Assembly: GCA_023387335.1 (NCBI GenBank)
Contig: JAEWIF010000016.1
Span: 1-28,607 of the forward strand
Direction of reading: 5' to 3'
Length of the DNA stretch: 28,607 bases
Source of the DNA: Pseudomonadota bacterium
GTDB taxonomy: Bacteria > Pseudomonadota > Gammaproteobacteria > Burkholderiales > Burkholderiaceae_C
Each line of letters begins with the position of its first letter. Position 1 is the first letter of the stretch. Made by a program: the position numbers and the translations under genes. Positions 8,442-16,505 of this stretch are shown here, piece after piece. The notes under the pieces were generated by a model. It ran no database searches, was not told where the DNA came from, and worked only from the letters and a program-made list of their open reading frames with translations.

Positions 8442-8938
8442 GGAGACTTTCCAGGTGAGCGATGCGCGATGGTAGAACAGGCCGATCGCATCGGTAGAGA
8501 TCGCGATTCACTGGCACAGCTGAGGTGGGTTGCGTCAAGCGGTATGCGGACTCGGCAGCTGGGGGCCCGGGTTCAGTTCGTACGAAGGCCCGTCGTGTAG
8601 CCCCTTCGTTCGGACAAGCCCGGCCCGTCGCGCGGCCTGCGCGCTAGCTCTGCCCTCCAACTCGGGACTGGCTCTGCGTTCCGGCAGCCGCGACTTCTGG
8701 CCGCAGAAGCAGGGCAACCGAGGGCCGGGCCGGCGTGGGCGCTGGGGTTGGCATCCACGGCGCTCGCTCGCGTGCGTCTCTCCGTGAGCGGTGACGGCGT
8801 GTTGCTGCACTTGGCGCGCACCGCGCTGTAGGCCTCTGTGCTCTGGCGCAGCTCGCCTTCCGTCGCGCTCCCTGGCCGAGTCGGACAGTTGTTCTGCGAC
8901 GCCTGAACGGCACGCGGGCAGCGAAGCGTGAGCTCCTG
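8442..8938. other. Gene-free stretch upstream of the kinase
   Basis: About 500 bases with no gene I can support. Open frames exist on both strands but have the skewed, Arg- and Pro-rich composition of shadow frames. It contains a small hairpin, CTTCTG/CAGAAG (8694-8709), resembling repeats near 24794 and 27809. The half next to 8939 may be the decayed 3' end of the truncated Hsp20-like gene. The kinase promoter should lie at the low-coordinate end, but no convincing box was seen. Confidence 0.5.
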
Positions 8939-9253
8939 TCATTTGACTGCGCGCGTCCGGACGTCCGGTTCATCACCACGTGCGGATAGGCCTGCACGTC
9001 GCGCCATGCCACCGACGCGAAGCGTATTGCCCTCGACCTCGACGGCTAGATCGCCCTCGTCCATGCCGGGAATCTCGACGCGAATCACGACAGACTTCAT
9101 GGTCTCCCAGGTCTCTGCCGCCAGCAAGCTCCAATGAGGGAATTCACCAGGCGAAGCATCCTTCCCTGAGGCCTCGGATCCGAAATGGGTGAGCGCCCCG
9201 GTGCTGCGGGTCAGAAGTTCCCGCCAACCCTCGAGGTTCTTCAGCGGTTTCAT
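8939..9253 (-). pseudogene. Truncated Hsp20/alpha-crystallin-like gene (104 aa)
   Basis: Residues 46-83 resemble the first half of an alpha-crystallin domain (ETWETMKSVVIRVEIPGM, then a DLAVEVEGNTLRVGG strand pair), as in small heat-shock proteins. After residue 83 the similarity stops. There is no A-x-x-x-n-G-V-L signature and no C-terminal I-x-I motif, and the protein ends at 104 residues. A neighbouring frame downstream shows a weak Hsp20-like pattern, which fits a frameshift followed by decay. The ATG at 9253 is preferred over an upstream in-frame ATG at 9292 because the family-like sequence starts there. It is the last gene of the small stress cluster. It might still be an expressed short protein, so pseudogene is a judgement. 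Confidence 0.55.
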
Positions 9254-9316
9254 CTGGTTCGACTCCGCGACGCACACATGCTTGTGGCGCAACTGCGGTG
9301 ACCTGCATCGACACGA

Positions 9317-9580
9317 TCAGTCGCCAGTGGTCCTGAGAAGGAGCGCGCCATCAGCCGTCCATGTCATGCCGCAGCCCTCAGCCGTGATCTGACGCAGCTT
9401 GCCGTTCTCGGTGTAGCGGACCTCGGCCCTGCTGCCGCCCAGAAACTCCAGATCGTGCGTCGTGCCCTCGCGGCTCCGAAGCACCGTGTGAGACGCGACC
9501 TCGCGCAGGTCCGCAATGCCGACTGCCCGCACGTTGTCGATCTCGACTTCTTGTGCTCGCACATCCATTTCGTTCGTCAT
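9317..9580 (-). CDS. Small uncharacterised protein in the stress cluster (87 aa)
   Basis: I do not recognise this family. The protein is acidic, soluble and without signal peptide, with a predicted beta-rich C-terminal half (HDLEFLGGSRAEVRYTENG, then a MTWTADGALLL strand). A good ribosome site (AAGGAG) stands before the ATG at 9580, and the codon use matches its neighbours, which supports a real gene. It lies between the SPW-repeat membrane protein and the truncated Hsp20-like gene, all on the minus strand, so a stress role is suggested only by position. Confidence 0.6.
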   Translation of the reverse strand: MTNEMDVRAQEVEIDNVRAVGIADLREVASHTVLRSREGTTHDLEFLGGSRAEVRYTENGKLRQITAEGCGMTWTADGALLLRTTGD

Positions 9581-9637
9581 GACGCCTCTCCTTTCGCGAC
9601 AAGGGCGTGCGATGCAAGATCGCGCGCAGGAAAACGG

Positions 9638-9663
9638 CCCGGGAGGTCCGGAGCCCTCCCGGG
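9638..9663 (-). terminator. Probable terminator after the SPW-repeat gene
   Basis: A perfect 9-bp inverted repeat, CCCGGGAGG (9638-9646) and CCTCCCGGG (9655-9663), with an eight-base loop. Read on the minus strand the stem is followed by CCGTTTTCC, a short T run. It lies 16 bases past the end of the SPW gene and before the next minus-strand gene, so that gene may be transcribed only by read-through or from its own promoter. Confidence 0.6.
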
Positions 9664-9678
9664 GCAGGTGGTGCGATG

Positions 9679-10059
9679 TCAGTGCGCCACGCGGTCGTTA
9701 CGCCAGCTGTCAGGATCGCTCGTCGCCAAGCCGACCATGAAGGCGAGCACGGCGTCCACGATGCCGACACCGAGGAAATTGATCGCGGGACCGGCCTGAT
9801 CGGCAAAACCGAACAGCCAGGGCAGGGCGGCGGCGGCGAGTGCGAACACGACAGTCAGCCAGGCGCCCAAGCCAGCGCTGGGGGAACCGGCCATCGCTGC
9901 GGCCGATGCCGCGAGGGCGAGTCCCACCGCCCCGCAGCCGACGCGCAGCGCGGTGCTGCCCGCCGGGCCCAGCACCCAAGGCGACGCGGCCAGCCACAGG
10001 CCCAGGAGGGTGGCGACGGCCGCCAGCCAGTGGTTCGACAGCAAGGACTTGGCTTGCAT
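9679..10059 (-). CDS. SPW-repeat integral membrane protein (126 aa)
   Basis: Small inner-membrane protein of the SPW-repeat family, whose biochemical role is unknown. Four hydrophobic segments form two copies of a helix pair. The first copy carries the SPW signature at 26-28 (LAASPWVLG); the second has a variant LPW at 79-81 (ALPWLFGF). The length is normal for the family. The start at 10059 is preceded by GGAGG, and the gene begins 15 bases after the Hsp20 stop, so the two are probably co-transcribed from the heat-shock promoter at 10480-10507. A probable terminator follows it. Confidence 0.85.
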   Translation of the reverse strand: MQAKSLLSNHWLAAVATLLGLWLAASPWVLGPAGSTALRVGCGAVGLALAASAAAMAGSPSAGLGAWLTVVFALAAAALPWLFGFADQAGPAINFLGVGIVDAVLAFMVGLATSDPDSWRNDRVAH

Positions 10060-10074
10060 GGTAGTCCTCCCGCT

Positions 10075-10428
10075 TCAAGCGATCGTGATCTGCCGCCGCG
10101 TCTTTGCCTCGGCCTTACCCAGGCGCAGAGTCAGCACGCCGTCGGCCAGTTTCGCCTCGGTGGCGTCGGGGTCGACCTCTCCGGCCAGCGTGTACGCGAA
10201 CTTGTAATGCCGCTTGGCATCGCGCGTCGTCTGGACGACCACGCGGTTGCCGCTGACGCTGACATGTAGGTGCTCCTTGGCGACGCCCGGGACATCCAGG
10301 CTCAGGGTCCAGGACTGGTCGTCCTCGTCGACGACGCCGTCTGAGCCGCCGAGCAGGTCGCCCATGAAGCGCTCGAAGCCCAGGTCGGACAGGGATGCAT
10401 CACGACGGATAGCAGGTGCAAAGAACAT
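10075..10428 (-). CDS. Hsp20/alpha-crystallin small heat-shock protein (117 aa)
   Basis: ATP-independent holdase that binds unfolding proteins. An alpha-crystallin domain spans about 38-105, with LSLDVPGVAKEHLHV at the first strands and the signature AKLADGVLTLRL at 92-103. The C-terminal I-x-I oligomerisation motif is ITI at 114-116. The ATG at 10428 is chosen over the in-frame ATG at 10521 because AAGGAGGT lies at ideal distance before it and family similarity starts there. It is the first gene of a minus-strand stress cluster, behind a sigma-32-like promoter. The N-terminal arm is short, as in many Burkholderiales copies. Confidence 0.92.
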   Translation of the reverse strand: MFFAPAIRRDASLSDLGFERFMGDLLGGSDGVVDEDDQSWTLSLDVPGVAKEHLHVSVSGNRVVVQTTRDAKRHYKFAYTLAGEVDPDATEAKLADGVLTLRLGKAEAKTRRQITIA

Positions 10429-10479
10429 CTTCAGACCTCCTTTCGGTTGCGATTGCGTCGGTGAAACCGAACGACTGCG

Positions 10480-10507
10480 ACATGGATGCGGGTCGCCAGA
10501 TTTCAAG
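10480..10507 (-). promoter_or_regulatory. Probable sigma-32 (RpoH) heat-shock promoter of hsp20
   Basis: On the minus strand CTTGAA (10507-10502) is followed after 14 bases by ATCCATGT (10487-10480). The known RpoH consensus is CTTGAA, 13-17 bases, then CCCCATnT; the -35 is perfect and the -10 matches six of eight positions. It sits about 50 bases upstream of the Hsp20 start, which is the gene expected to need it. Confidence 0.7.
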
Positions 10508-10628
10508 ACCCCGCGGAACACGGTACGGCGTCACCGAATTGCCGAGCAGCACGGGGGTCTGCCAAAGGCTCAGGAAGGCAAACACATCCGCTAGTCACGA
10601 CTGCTTACGACCAAGCTGACGTCTCCGA

Positions 10629-11387
10629 TCAACGCGAAAGGCTTCTCACGAGCGTCCCGCCCAGCAACTGCGTCGCGCGTCTCGCTGAAGCCATCACTGC
10701 GGCCGCGTGGCCGCGCAGCCTGGATTCCGTCAGCCGTGTTGCCGGGCCCGAGATGCTGATGGCGCCGAGCAACTGCCAGTTCGCTCCGAACACCGGCGCC
10801 GCCACACTGGCGGCTTCCGCCGCGCGCTCGCGCATGGCGAGGTGAAAGCCGCGGCGCCGGATTTCCTCGTACAGGGAGCCAGGCTGTCCGGAGAACGCAA
10901 GGATCACGCGCCCCGGCGCCCCTTGGTTGAGCGGGAACGACGTGCCCGGGTGGACCACGGCGCGTTCCTCCGACGCACTCTCCACCCGCAGCAGGCAGGT
11001 CCGCACGTCGCCTTCGCGCACGAACAGCGAGGCGCTCTCGCCGGTGTCGCGCGCCAGTTCCCGCAGCAGCGGCGTGATCGCGTCATCGACATCGAAAGTC
11101 TGCTGGTAGTGCGCGCCGAGCCAGCCGGCCGCCGGCCCGAGTCGCCAGCTGCCTTCTTCCCGTTGCACCAGGAAATCGGCGTTCGCCAGCGTGCGGGCGA
11201 TGCGAAGCGCCGTGGTCTTGTGCAGTTGCGCGCGCTCGCTCATGGCGGCGAGGGTGAGATAGGGCGTGCTGCCACCGAACGCGCGCAAGATGCGGACGGC
11301 GCGTTCGACCGCCAGCACACCATTCTGGCCTTCTACGGCCGTGCTCCCGCCGCGAGTGGCTACGGTGGCCTTGCGAGTCCTGGGCAT
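10629..11387 (-). CDS. IclR-family transcriptional regulator 1 (252 aa)
   Basis: IclR-type regulator: N-terminal winged helix-turn-helix at about 23-85 (HKTTALRIARTLA at 56-68) and a C-terminal ligand-binding domain at about 100-245 (GAPGRVILAFSG, ASVAAPVFGANW, ISGPATRLT). It is divergently transcribed from Bug receptor 2 and the FMN hydroxyacid oxidase, the usual arrangement for a local regulator. The ATG at 11387 is used because the upstream frame runs through the divergent promoter. Its promoter and probable operator are nearly the same as those of IclR-2 at 20324; the two proteins are clear paralogs. The effector is unknown, presumably a metabolite of the pathway. Confidence 0.93.
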   Translation of the reverse strand: MPRTRKATVATRGGSTAVEGQNGVLAVERAVRILRAFGGSTPYLTLAAMSERAQLHKTTALRIARTLANADFLVQREEGSWRLGPAAGWLGAHYQQTFDVDDAITPLLRELARDTGESASLFVREGDVRTCLLRVESASEERAVVHPGTSFPLNQGAPGRVILAFSGQPGSLYEEIRRRGFHLAMRERAAEAASVAAPVFGANWQLLGAISISGPATRLTESRLRGHAAAVMASARRATQLLGGTLVRSLSR

Positions 11388-11391
11388 CGGT

Positions 11392-11419
11392 GCGTTTCGA
11401 TGATTGAAACACGATTGTA
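11392..11419 (-). promoter_or_regulatory. iclR-1 promoter -10 box and overlapping palindromic operator
   Basis: On the minus strand TACAAT (11419-11414) is followed by CGT and then GTTTC-N7-GAAAC (11410-11394), a near-perfect inverted repeat lying over the expected transcription start of iclR-1 and within the divergent control region of Bug receptor 2. The same order, TACAAT-CGn-GTTTC-N7-GAAnC, occurs before iclR-2 at 20288-20316. This is a strong candidate IclR binding site giving autoregulation and control of the divergent operon. Confidence 0.75.
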
Positions 11420-11478
11420 GGCAGCGGGCCGCGGCCCTAGAGTGCGCGCTCCCGCGTCCAACCAAGGAGACAACCCCC

Positions 11479-12444
11479 GTGCGCAAGCGCCTCATCGCTA
11501 CTCTGGCCGCCCTCGGCCTCGGCATCATCGCCCCGGCTTTCGGACAGGCGTTCCCGTCCAAACCCATCAAGTTCGTCGTTCCGTTCGCCGCCGGCGGCCC
11601 GGCCGACATCGTCGCCCGCGAGGTGGGGCAGAAGCTGGGCGCCGAGCTCGGCCAGCCGGTGGTCGTGGACAACCAGGGTGGCGGCGCGGGCGTGACGGCG
11701 CTGACTGCCGTCGTCCGGTCGGACGCGGACGGCCATACGCTGCTGTTCGCGGCTTCCGGCAACATGGTGTTGCAGCCCCAGGTGAGCCGCGCCGGCGGCA
11801 AGGAGCTGATCGCGAAACTGCGGCCGGTCGGCATGGTCTCCACCAGCCCGCACGTGCTGGTCGTCTCGAGCAAGCTGCCCGTCTCGAACATGAAGGAGTT
11901 CATCGACTACGCGCGCGCCAACCCCGGCAAGGTCAGCTATGCCTCGGCCGGTGTGGGCGGCGTCGCGCACCTCGGGATGGAGTACCTCAAGGCATTGACG
12001 AAGACCGACATGGTCCATGTGCCGTACCGGGGCACGGCCGCCGCGATCAGCGACCTCGCCTCGGGCCAGGTGCAAGCGCTGTTCAGCAGCCCGCCGTCGT
12101 TGCAGGCGGCGATCGACAAGGGCTTCGTGAAGCCTCTGGGCATGAGCGCCGCCGGCGGTACCGGCGCCGCGCGTTCGATGCCCGTCATCGGCACGGTCGT
12201 TCCCGGCTTCGAGTTCACCACCTGGTACGGCATGTACGCGCCTGCCGCCACGCCGAAGCCGGTAGTCGATCGGCTCCATGCGGCGCTGGTCAAGGTGCTG
12301 AAGGATCCGGCGCTGGTCGGCAAGCTGGAGGCGCAGGGCGTCTCGTTGACCGACAGCACGCCGGAGCAGCTGGACGCGATCGCGAGGCGCGACACCGAGC
12401 AGTGGGCAAAGGTGATCCGCGCGGCGAACATCTCTCTGGAGTGA
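11479..12444 (+). CDS. Bug/TctC-type periplasmic substrate-binding protein 2 (321 aa)
   Basis: Periplasmic TTT-family receptor for a small carboxylate or similar compound. Signal peptide 1-22 (cleavage at AFG/QAF), then family motifs VPFAAGGPAD near 34-43 and a GGGAGV loop; the DGHT near 86-89 replaces the common DGYT. The start is GTG at 11479, supported by AAGGAGA at proper distance; an ATG further upstream in frame would lose the signal peptide. The FMN hydroxyacid oxidase starts six bases after its stop, so the pair is an operon divergent from iclR-1. No membrane partner is encoded nearby. Confidence 0.93.
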   Translation: MRKRLIATLAALGLGIIAPAFGQAFPSKPIKFVVPFAAGGPADIVAREVGQKLGAELGQPVVVDNQGGGAGVTALTAVVRSDADGHTLLFAASGNMVLQPQVSRAGGKELIAKLRPVGMVSTSPHVLVVSSKLPVSNMKEFIDYARANPGKVSYASAGVGGVAHLGMEYLKALTKTDMVHVPYRGTAAAISDLASGQVQALFSSPPSLQAAIDKGFVKPLGMSAAGGTGAARSMPVIGTVVPGFEFTTWYGMYAPAATPKPVVDRLHAALVKVLKDPALVGKLEAQGVSLTDSTPEQLDAIARRDTEQWAKVIRAANISLE

Positions 12445-12449
12445 GCGGC

Positions 12450-13652
12450 ATGGCGACGAGCGCGGCGGTGGCGCGGAAGCAGCCGCCTGGAAACCTCAGG
12501 CATTACCTGTCGCTGACGGACTTCGAGCAGGCGGCGCGGCGGCACCTGCCGCGGCCCATCTTCGGCTACCTGGCGGGGGCCGCCGAGGACTGTGCTTCGC
12601 TGCACGACAACCGCGCGGCGTTCTCGGAGATCGGGTTCGTGACGCGCGTGCTGCGCAACGTCTCGGCCCGCAGCCAGCGGATGGAGCTGTTCGGCCGCAC
12701 GTATGCGTCGCCGTTCGGCATCGCCCCGATGGGGATCAGCGCCTTGTCGGCCTACCGCGGCGACCTCGTGCTGGCCGGCGCTGCAGCGGCCGCCAACGTC
12801 CCCATGATCATGAGCGGCTCGTCGCTCATCGCGCTGGAAGAGGTGATCGCCCAGTCGCCGGACACCTGGTTCCAGGCCTACCTGCCCGGCGAAGTGGACA
12901 AGATCGAGGCGCTGATCGATCGCGTCGACCGCGCCGGGGTCCGCACCCTGGTGCTGACCGTCGACACCGCCGTGCTGGCCAACCGCGAGAACAACATCCG
13001 CGCCGGCTTTTCCACCCCGCTGCGCCCCGGCCTGCGGCTGGCGTGGGACGGCCTCACGCACCCGCGCTGGCTCGTCTCGACGGCGCTGCGCACGCTGCTG
13101 CTGCACGGGATGCCGCACTTCGAGAACTCGTACGCGACCCGTGGCGCGCCCATCCTGTCGTCGCGCGTCACGCGCGACTTCGGCGCCAAGGACCACCTGA
13201 GCTGGGAACACCTGGCGTTGATCCGGCGCCGGTGGAAGCGGACGCTTGTCGTGAAGGGGATCATGAGCGCGGCCGATGCGCAGGCCGCGCGCGACGCGGG
13301 CGCAGACGGCGTCATCGTGTCCAACCACGGCGGCCGCCAGTTGGATGGAACGGTGGCGCCGCTGCGCGCCCTGCCCGAGATCGTGGCGGCGGTGGGCCCC
13401 GACTTCCCGGTGATGATGGACAGCGGCGTCCGCCGGGGAACCGACGTGCTGAAGGCGCTCGCGCTCGGCGCGAAATTCGTTTTCGTCGGCCGTCCGTTCC
13501 AGTACGCGGCCGCGGTGGCCGGACAGGCCGGCGTCGCCCACGCCATCCGCCTGCTGGCCGACGAAGTGCAGCGCGACCTCGGCCTGCTGGGCCTCAACTC
13601 GCTGGATGAACTCGGCCGCGCCCAGCTGCGGCCGATAGCGCCGCGTCCTTAA
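12450..13652 (+). CDS. FMN-dependent alpha-hydroxy-acid oxidase/dehydrogenase (400 aa)
   Basis: Flavoenzyme of the lactate/glycolate oxidase family, oxidising an L-2-hydroxy acid to the 2-oxo acid. TIM barrel over nearly the whole length. Substrate and FMN residues visible: Y40 (FGYLAGAAED), Q142/Y144 (FQAY), K269 (VVKG), the catalytic His293 and Arg296 in SNHGGRQLDG, and the FMN-phosphate loop D324-G330 (DSGVRRG). The ATG at 12450 follows the Bug-2 stop by six bases; the longer open frame is a read-through of the Bug gene. Its TAA shares bases with the convergent lactonase stop (TTAA at 13649-13652). Whether electrons go to oxygen or to the respiratory chain cannot be told; the substrate is presumably what Bug-2 delivers. 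Confidence 0.92.
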   Translation: MATSAAVARKQPPGNLRHYLSLTDFEQAARRHLPRPIFGYLAGAAEDCASLHDNRAAFSEIGFVTRVLRNVSARSQRMELFGRTYASPFGIAPMGISALSAYRGDLVLAGAAAAANVPMIMSGSSLIALEEVIAQSPDTWFQAYLPGEVDKIEALIDRVDRAGVRTLVLTVDTAVLANRENNIRAGFSTPLRPGLRLAWDGLTHPRWLVSTALRTLLLHGMPHFENSYATRGAPILSSRVTRDFGAKDHLSWEHLALIRRRWKRTLVVKGIMSAADAQAARDAGADGVIVSNHGGRQLDGTVAPLRALPEIVAAVGPDFPVMMDSGVRRGTDVLKALALGAKFVFVGRPFQYAAAVAGQAGVAHAIRLLADEVQRDLGLLGLNSLDELGRAQLRPIAPRP

Positions 13653-14578
13653 GCGGCCTGCGGCCGGCTTCCATTCAAGGGGAGGCCGGCCTCGTCGAGG
13701 TCGGCGCAGAGCACGTCGCCGTGCGTCGAATCCGTGACGAAAAGTCGGCGCCGGTCCGGCCCGCCGAACGCGACGTTGGTCGTCGAGGCACCCTCCGGAC
13801 CGCGCAGGACCCAGACGGGTTCGGCGCGGGCGTTGAGCACCCACACGTACCCAAGCCCAGGGTTGGCGACGACGAGGCGGCCCTGCGCATCGGCCGCCAG
13901 GCCGTCCGGGCCGCTCGGACCGTACGAGGTGAAGAACTGGCTGACCTTGGCGACGCTGCCGTCCGCGAGGAGGGGCACGCGCCAGACGCAGTTGCCGCGC
14001 GTCACCGCGAGGTACAGCACCGATTCGTCCGGGGAGAGGCACACGCCGTTGGGACTGGGCACGTTCGACAGCAGCAGGTCGAGCTGGCCCGAGGGTCGCA
14101 GACGGTACAGCCGCCCAGTCGGATCGTGCAGCCCGGTCTGCCCCTGGTCGGTGAAGTACAGGTTGCCGTGGCGATCGAACACCAGGTCGTTCACGCCACG
14201 GAAGCGCTCGGTGTTGCGACGCTCGAGGTAGCCGCGCACCTGTCCGCTCGCGATGTCCAGCTGCATCAGCCCGTTCTTGTAGTCGGTGATGAGCAGCGTG
14301 GCGTCGTCAAGGAACTTCATGCCATTCGGCTCGCCGTCGTACTCGGCGACGAGCGTCCACTCGCCCGCGGCGTCGATACGGAAGACGCGGCCGAACGGGA
14401 TGTCGGTCACGTAGAGGTTGCCCTGGCGGTCGAACACCGGCCCTTCGACGAACGAGTCAGTGGGCCGGCCGCCGCGGTTGGCATCGGCCCACACGCTCTT
14501 CGTGCGCGCGCGGAAGCGCTCGGGCAGGGAGGTGAAGCGAGAAAGCTCGCGCACCTGGGGAGGTTGGAGGAGAAACAT
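13649..14578 (-). CDS. SMP-30/gluconolactonase-family lactonase (309 aa)
   Basis: Six-bladed beta-propeller metal-dependent lactone hydrolase. The metal-site residues of the family are visible: E45 (SFVEGPVF), N130 (GVNDLVF), N177 (SPNGV) and D225 (GPDGLA). Repeated blade motifs FDRQGNLYVTD and FDRHGNLYFTD lie at 49-59 and 134-144. No signal peptide, so cytoplasmic. The ATG at 14578 is chosen because propeller homology begins shortly after; longer frames run into the amidohydrolase gene. It starts 13 bases after the amidohydrolase stop and ends the seven-gene minus-strand unit. It would open a sugar lactone or similar lactone to the hydroxy acid used by the dehydrogenases of the cluster. Confidence 0.88.
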   Translation of the reverse strand: MFLLQPPQVRELSRFTSLPERFRARTKSVWADANRGGRPTDSFVEGPVFDRQGNLYVTDIPFGRVFRIDAAGEWTLVAEYDGEPNGMKFLDDATLLITDYKNGLMQLDIASGQVRGYLERRNTERFRGVNDLVFDRHGNLYFTDQGQTGLHDPTGRLYRLRPSGQLDLLLSNVPSPNGVCLSPDESVLYLAVTRGNCVWRVPLLADGSVAKVSQFFTSYGPSGPDGLAADAQGRLVVANPGLGYVWVLNARAEPVWVLRGPEGASTTNVAFGGPDRRRLFVTDSTHGDVLCADLDEAGLPLNGSRPQAA

Positions 14579-14591
14579 GGCTGTGGCTCGC

Positions 14592-15473
14592 CTATTCGAA
14601 TGCGTAGAGGCGCTGGGGATTCTCGACCAGCACGCGGCGCAGCGTCTCTTCCGACCCGCACCAGTCGAGCAGTACGTCGACCAGGTCGGCATCGTCCACG
14701 GACCCGGGCCTCTCGGTCGTGTGTGGCCAGTCGCTTCCCCACACCAGGCGCTCCGGCGCATGGCGCACCAGCGCCTGGCCGAGCGGATGCGTGTCGCCGT
14801 AGCCGGGGGCTGCCTCGCGTGAACGCATGTAGATCCCCGACAGCTTCACCCAGGTGTTGCCGCGGTCCAGCAGCCGGCGCACGGTCCCGTAGGCCGCCCC
14901 GGCCGCACCGTCGGCAGGATCGATGCGGCCCAGGTGATCGATCACCAGCGGCGTGGGCAGGGCCGCAAGCAGCGGCTCCATCGCGACCAGCTGTTCGGGA
15001 TGCGCGAACACCTGGATGTGCCAGCCGAGGGGCTGCGCCTTGCGCGCCAGGGTGGTGAGCATCTCCGGCGTGGTCTCGCCCCAGGACTGCGGCGACACGA
15101 AGTTGACGCGAAGTCCGCGCACGCGGTGCGATGCGAGCCGCTCCAGCTCCGCTTGCGTGACGTCGGCGCCCACCACGGCCACGCCCCGGGCGCCGTCGCC
15201 CAGCTGGTCGAGCGCGTCGAGCGTGCAGGCGTTGTCCACGCCGTAGGTGGACGGCGTGACCACGACGGTTCGCTGCGTGCCGATCCGTTGCTGCAGGCGC
15301 CGGTAGGCGGCGACCTCCGCTTGCGGCGGCTTGCGCGCCCAGTGCGGCGAGGGCGCGAACCGCGCATCGAAGATGTGCATGTGCGCGTCGCAGGCCAGCG
15401 CCGGCAGCGCGCGGCCGGGCCGGCGGGTGCCGGCGGAGTGGGGTACCGGCTCGGACAGGGGCGGGAGGGTCAC
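14592..15473 (-). CDS. Amidohydrolase-family TIM-barrel hydrolase, LigI/lactone-isomerase-like (293 aa)
   Basis: Member of the amidohydrolase_2 group that includes 2-pyrone-4,6-dicarboxylate hydrolase (LigI) and D-galactarolactone isomerase. Barrel signatures: H31 and H33 (CDAHMHIFD), H180 (VIDHLGR) and the late Asp D248 in GSDWPH. The length fits LigI-like enzymes. It follows Bug receptor 3 by 16 bases and precedes the SMP-30 lactonase by 13. Two lactone-acting families side by side suggest a lactonic substrate or intermediate. A decarboxylase role is possible within the same Pfam family; the presence of the lactonase next door favours lactone chemistry. Confidence 0.87.
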   Translation of the reverse strand: MTLPPLSEPVPHSAGTRRPGRALPALACDAHMHIFDARFAPSPHWARKPPQAEVAAYRRLQQRIGTQRTVVVTPSTYGVDNACTLDALDQLGDGARGVAVVGADVTQAELERLASHRVRGLRVNFVSPQSWGETTPEMLTTLARKAQPLGWHIQVFAHPEQLVAMEPLLAALPTPLVIDHLGRIDPADGAAGAAYGTVRRLLDRGNTWVKLSGIYMRSREAAPGYGDTHPLGQALVRHAPERLVWGSDWPHTTERPGSVDDADLVDVLLDWCGSEETLRRVLVENPQRLYAFE

Positions 15474-15489
15474 GTCGGCCCCGTCGTGC

Positions 15490-16458
15490 TCAATCCAGCT
15501 TGATGTTGCCCTTGCGCACGACCTCGCCCCACTTCGCGTCTTCCTTCTTCAGGTAGTCCGCGAACTGCGCGGGCGTGGAGCCGATCGGCTGCGCGCCCAC
15601 GTCGGTGAAGCGCTTCTTGACGTCCTCATCCTGCAGCGACTCGGCGACGGCCTTCTGCAGCTTGCCGGCGATGTCCGGCGGCGTGCCGGCCGGCACGAAC
15701 ATCCCGTTCCACTCGTACACCTCATAGTCGGGGACCACGGTTTCACCGACCGTGGGGACGTTCGGCAGGCGCGGCGAGCGCTTGGGCGAGGAGATGGCCA
15801 GCGCGCGCAGCTTGCCCGAATCCACCAGCGGAGACGACGCCGCGACCGTGCTGAACATGAAGTCAACCTGTCCGCCCATCACATCCGTGATCGCGGGGCC
15901 ACCACTCTTGTACGGCACGTGCACCATGTCCAGGTTCAGCTTCTGGCGGAACAGCTCGGAGGCCAGGCGCTGCACGGTGCCGCTGCCGCCGGAGGCGTAG
16001 TTCACCTTGCCCGGCTGCGCCTTGGCCTTGGCGATCAGGTCCTTCACGTCCTTGTACGGCGAGTCGGCCTTCACGATCAGGATGTTGGGGGCCAGCGAGA
16101 CCAGCGACAGCGGCTGCAGCGCGTCGGCCGCGTACGGCATCTTGGGGAACATGTGCGGATTGATGGAGTACGGAGTCGCGTCGTACAGCATCGTGTAGCC
16201 GTCGGGCTGCGCCTTGGCCGCGTAGGCTGCGCCGATGGTGCCGCTGGCGCCAGCGCGGTTGTCCACGATGACGCTGGTGCCTAGCTTGGCGCCCATCTTC
16301 GTGGCCAGCACGCGCGCGAGCGCGTCGGCGGCGCCGCCCGGGGCGTACGGGACGACGATGGTGATCGGGCGCTCCGGCCAGGCGGCGTGCGCGAGCGAGG
16401 CGGCCGCAAGGGCGCAGGCGGCAACGAAGGTGCGGCGGGAAAAGGAAGGCAGGTTCAT
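15490..16458 (-). CDS. Bug/TctC-type periplasmic substrate-binding protein 3 (322 aa)
   Basis: Periplasmic TTT-family receptor. The signal peptide carries a twin-arginine-like stretch, SRRTFV at 7-12, and cleaves near residue 25 (AHA/AWP), so export could be by Tat rather than Sec. Family motifs VPYAPGGAAD, DNRAGASG and PDGYT are present. The ATG at 16458 is preceded by AAGGAAA; the longer open frame upstream has no homology. It lies 47 bases after Bug receptor 4, giving two receptors in a row within one operon. Confidence 0.92.
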   Translation of the reverse strand: MNLPSFSRRTFVAACALAAASLAHAAWPERPITIVVPYAPGGAADALARVLATKMGAKLGTSVIVDNRAGASGTIGAAYAAKAQPDGYTMLYDATPYSINPHMFPKMPYAADALQPLSLVSLAPNILIVKADSPYKDVKDLIAKAKAQPGKVNYASGGSGTVQRLASELFRQKLNLDMVHVPYKSGGPAITDVMGGQVDFMFSTVAASSPLVDSGKLRALAISSPKRSPRLPNVPTVGETVVPDYEVYEWNGMFVPAGTPPDIAGKLQKAVAESLQDEDVKKRFTDVGAQPIGSTPAQFADYLKKEDAKWGEVVRKGNIKLD

Positions 16459-16505
16459 GGAAGGTTTCCTTGTTGCGAGAGAGGATCCGACGACGCGGGC
16501 GCGCG

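Noticed and set aside
8535..8942. 135-codon minus-strand open frame between the kinase and the Hsp20-like gene
   Set aside because: Low-complexity Arg/Pro/Ala composition, no ribosome site and no recognised motif; treated as non-coding or decayed sequence.
11937..14042. 701-codon minus-strand open frame over the Bug-2/oxidase region
   Set aside because: Antisense shadow of well-supported plus-strand genes with no recognisable domain.
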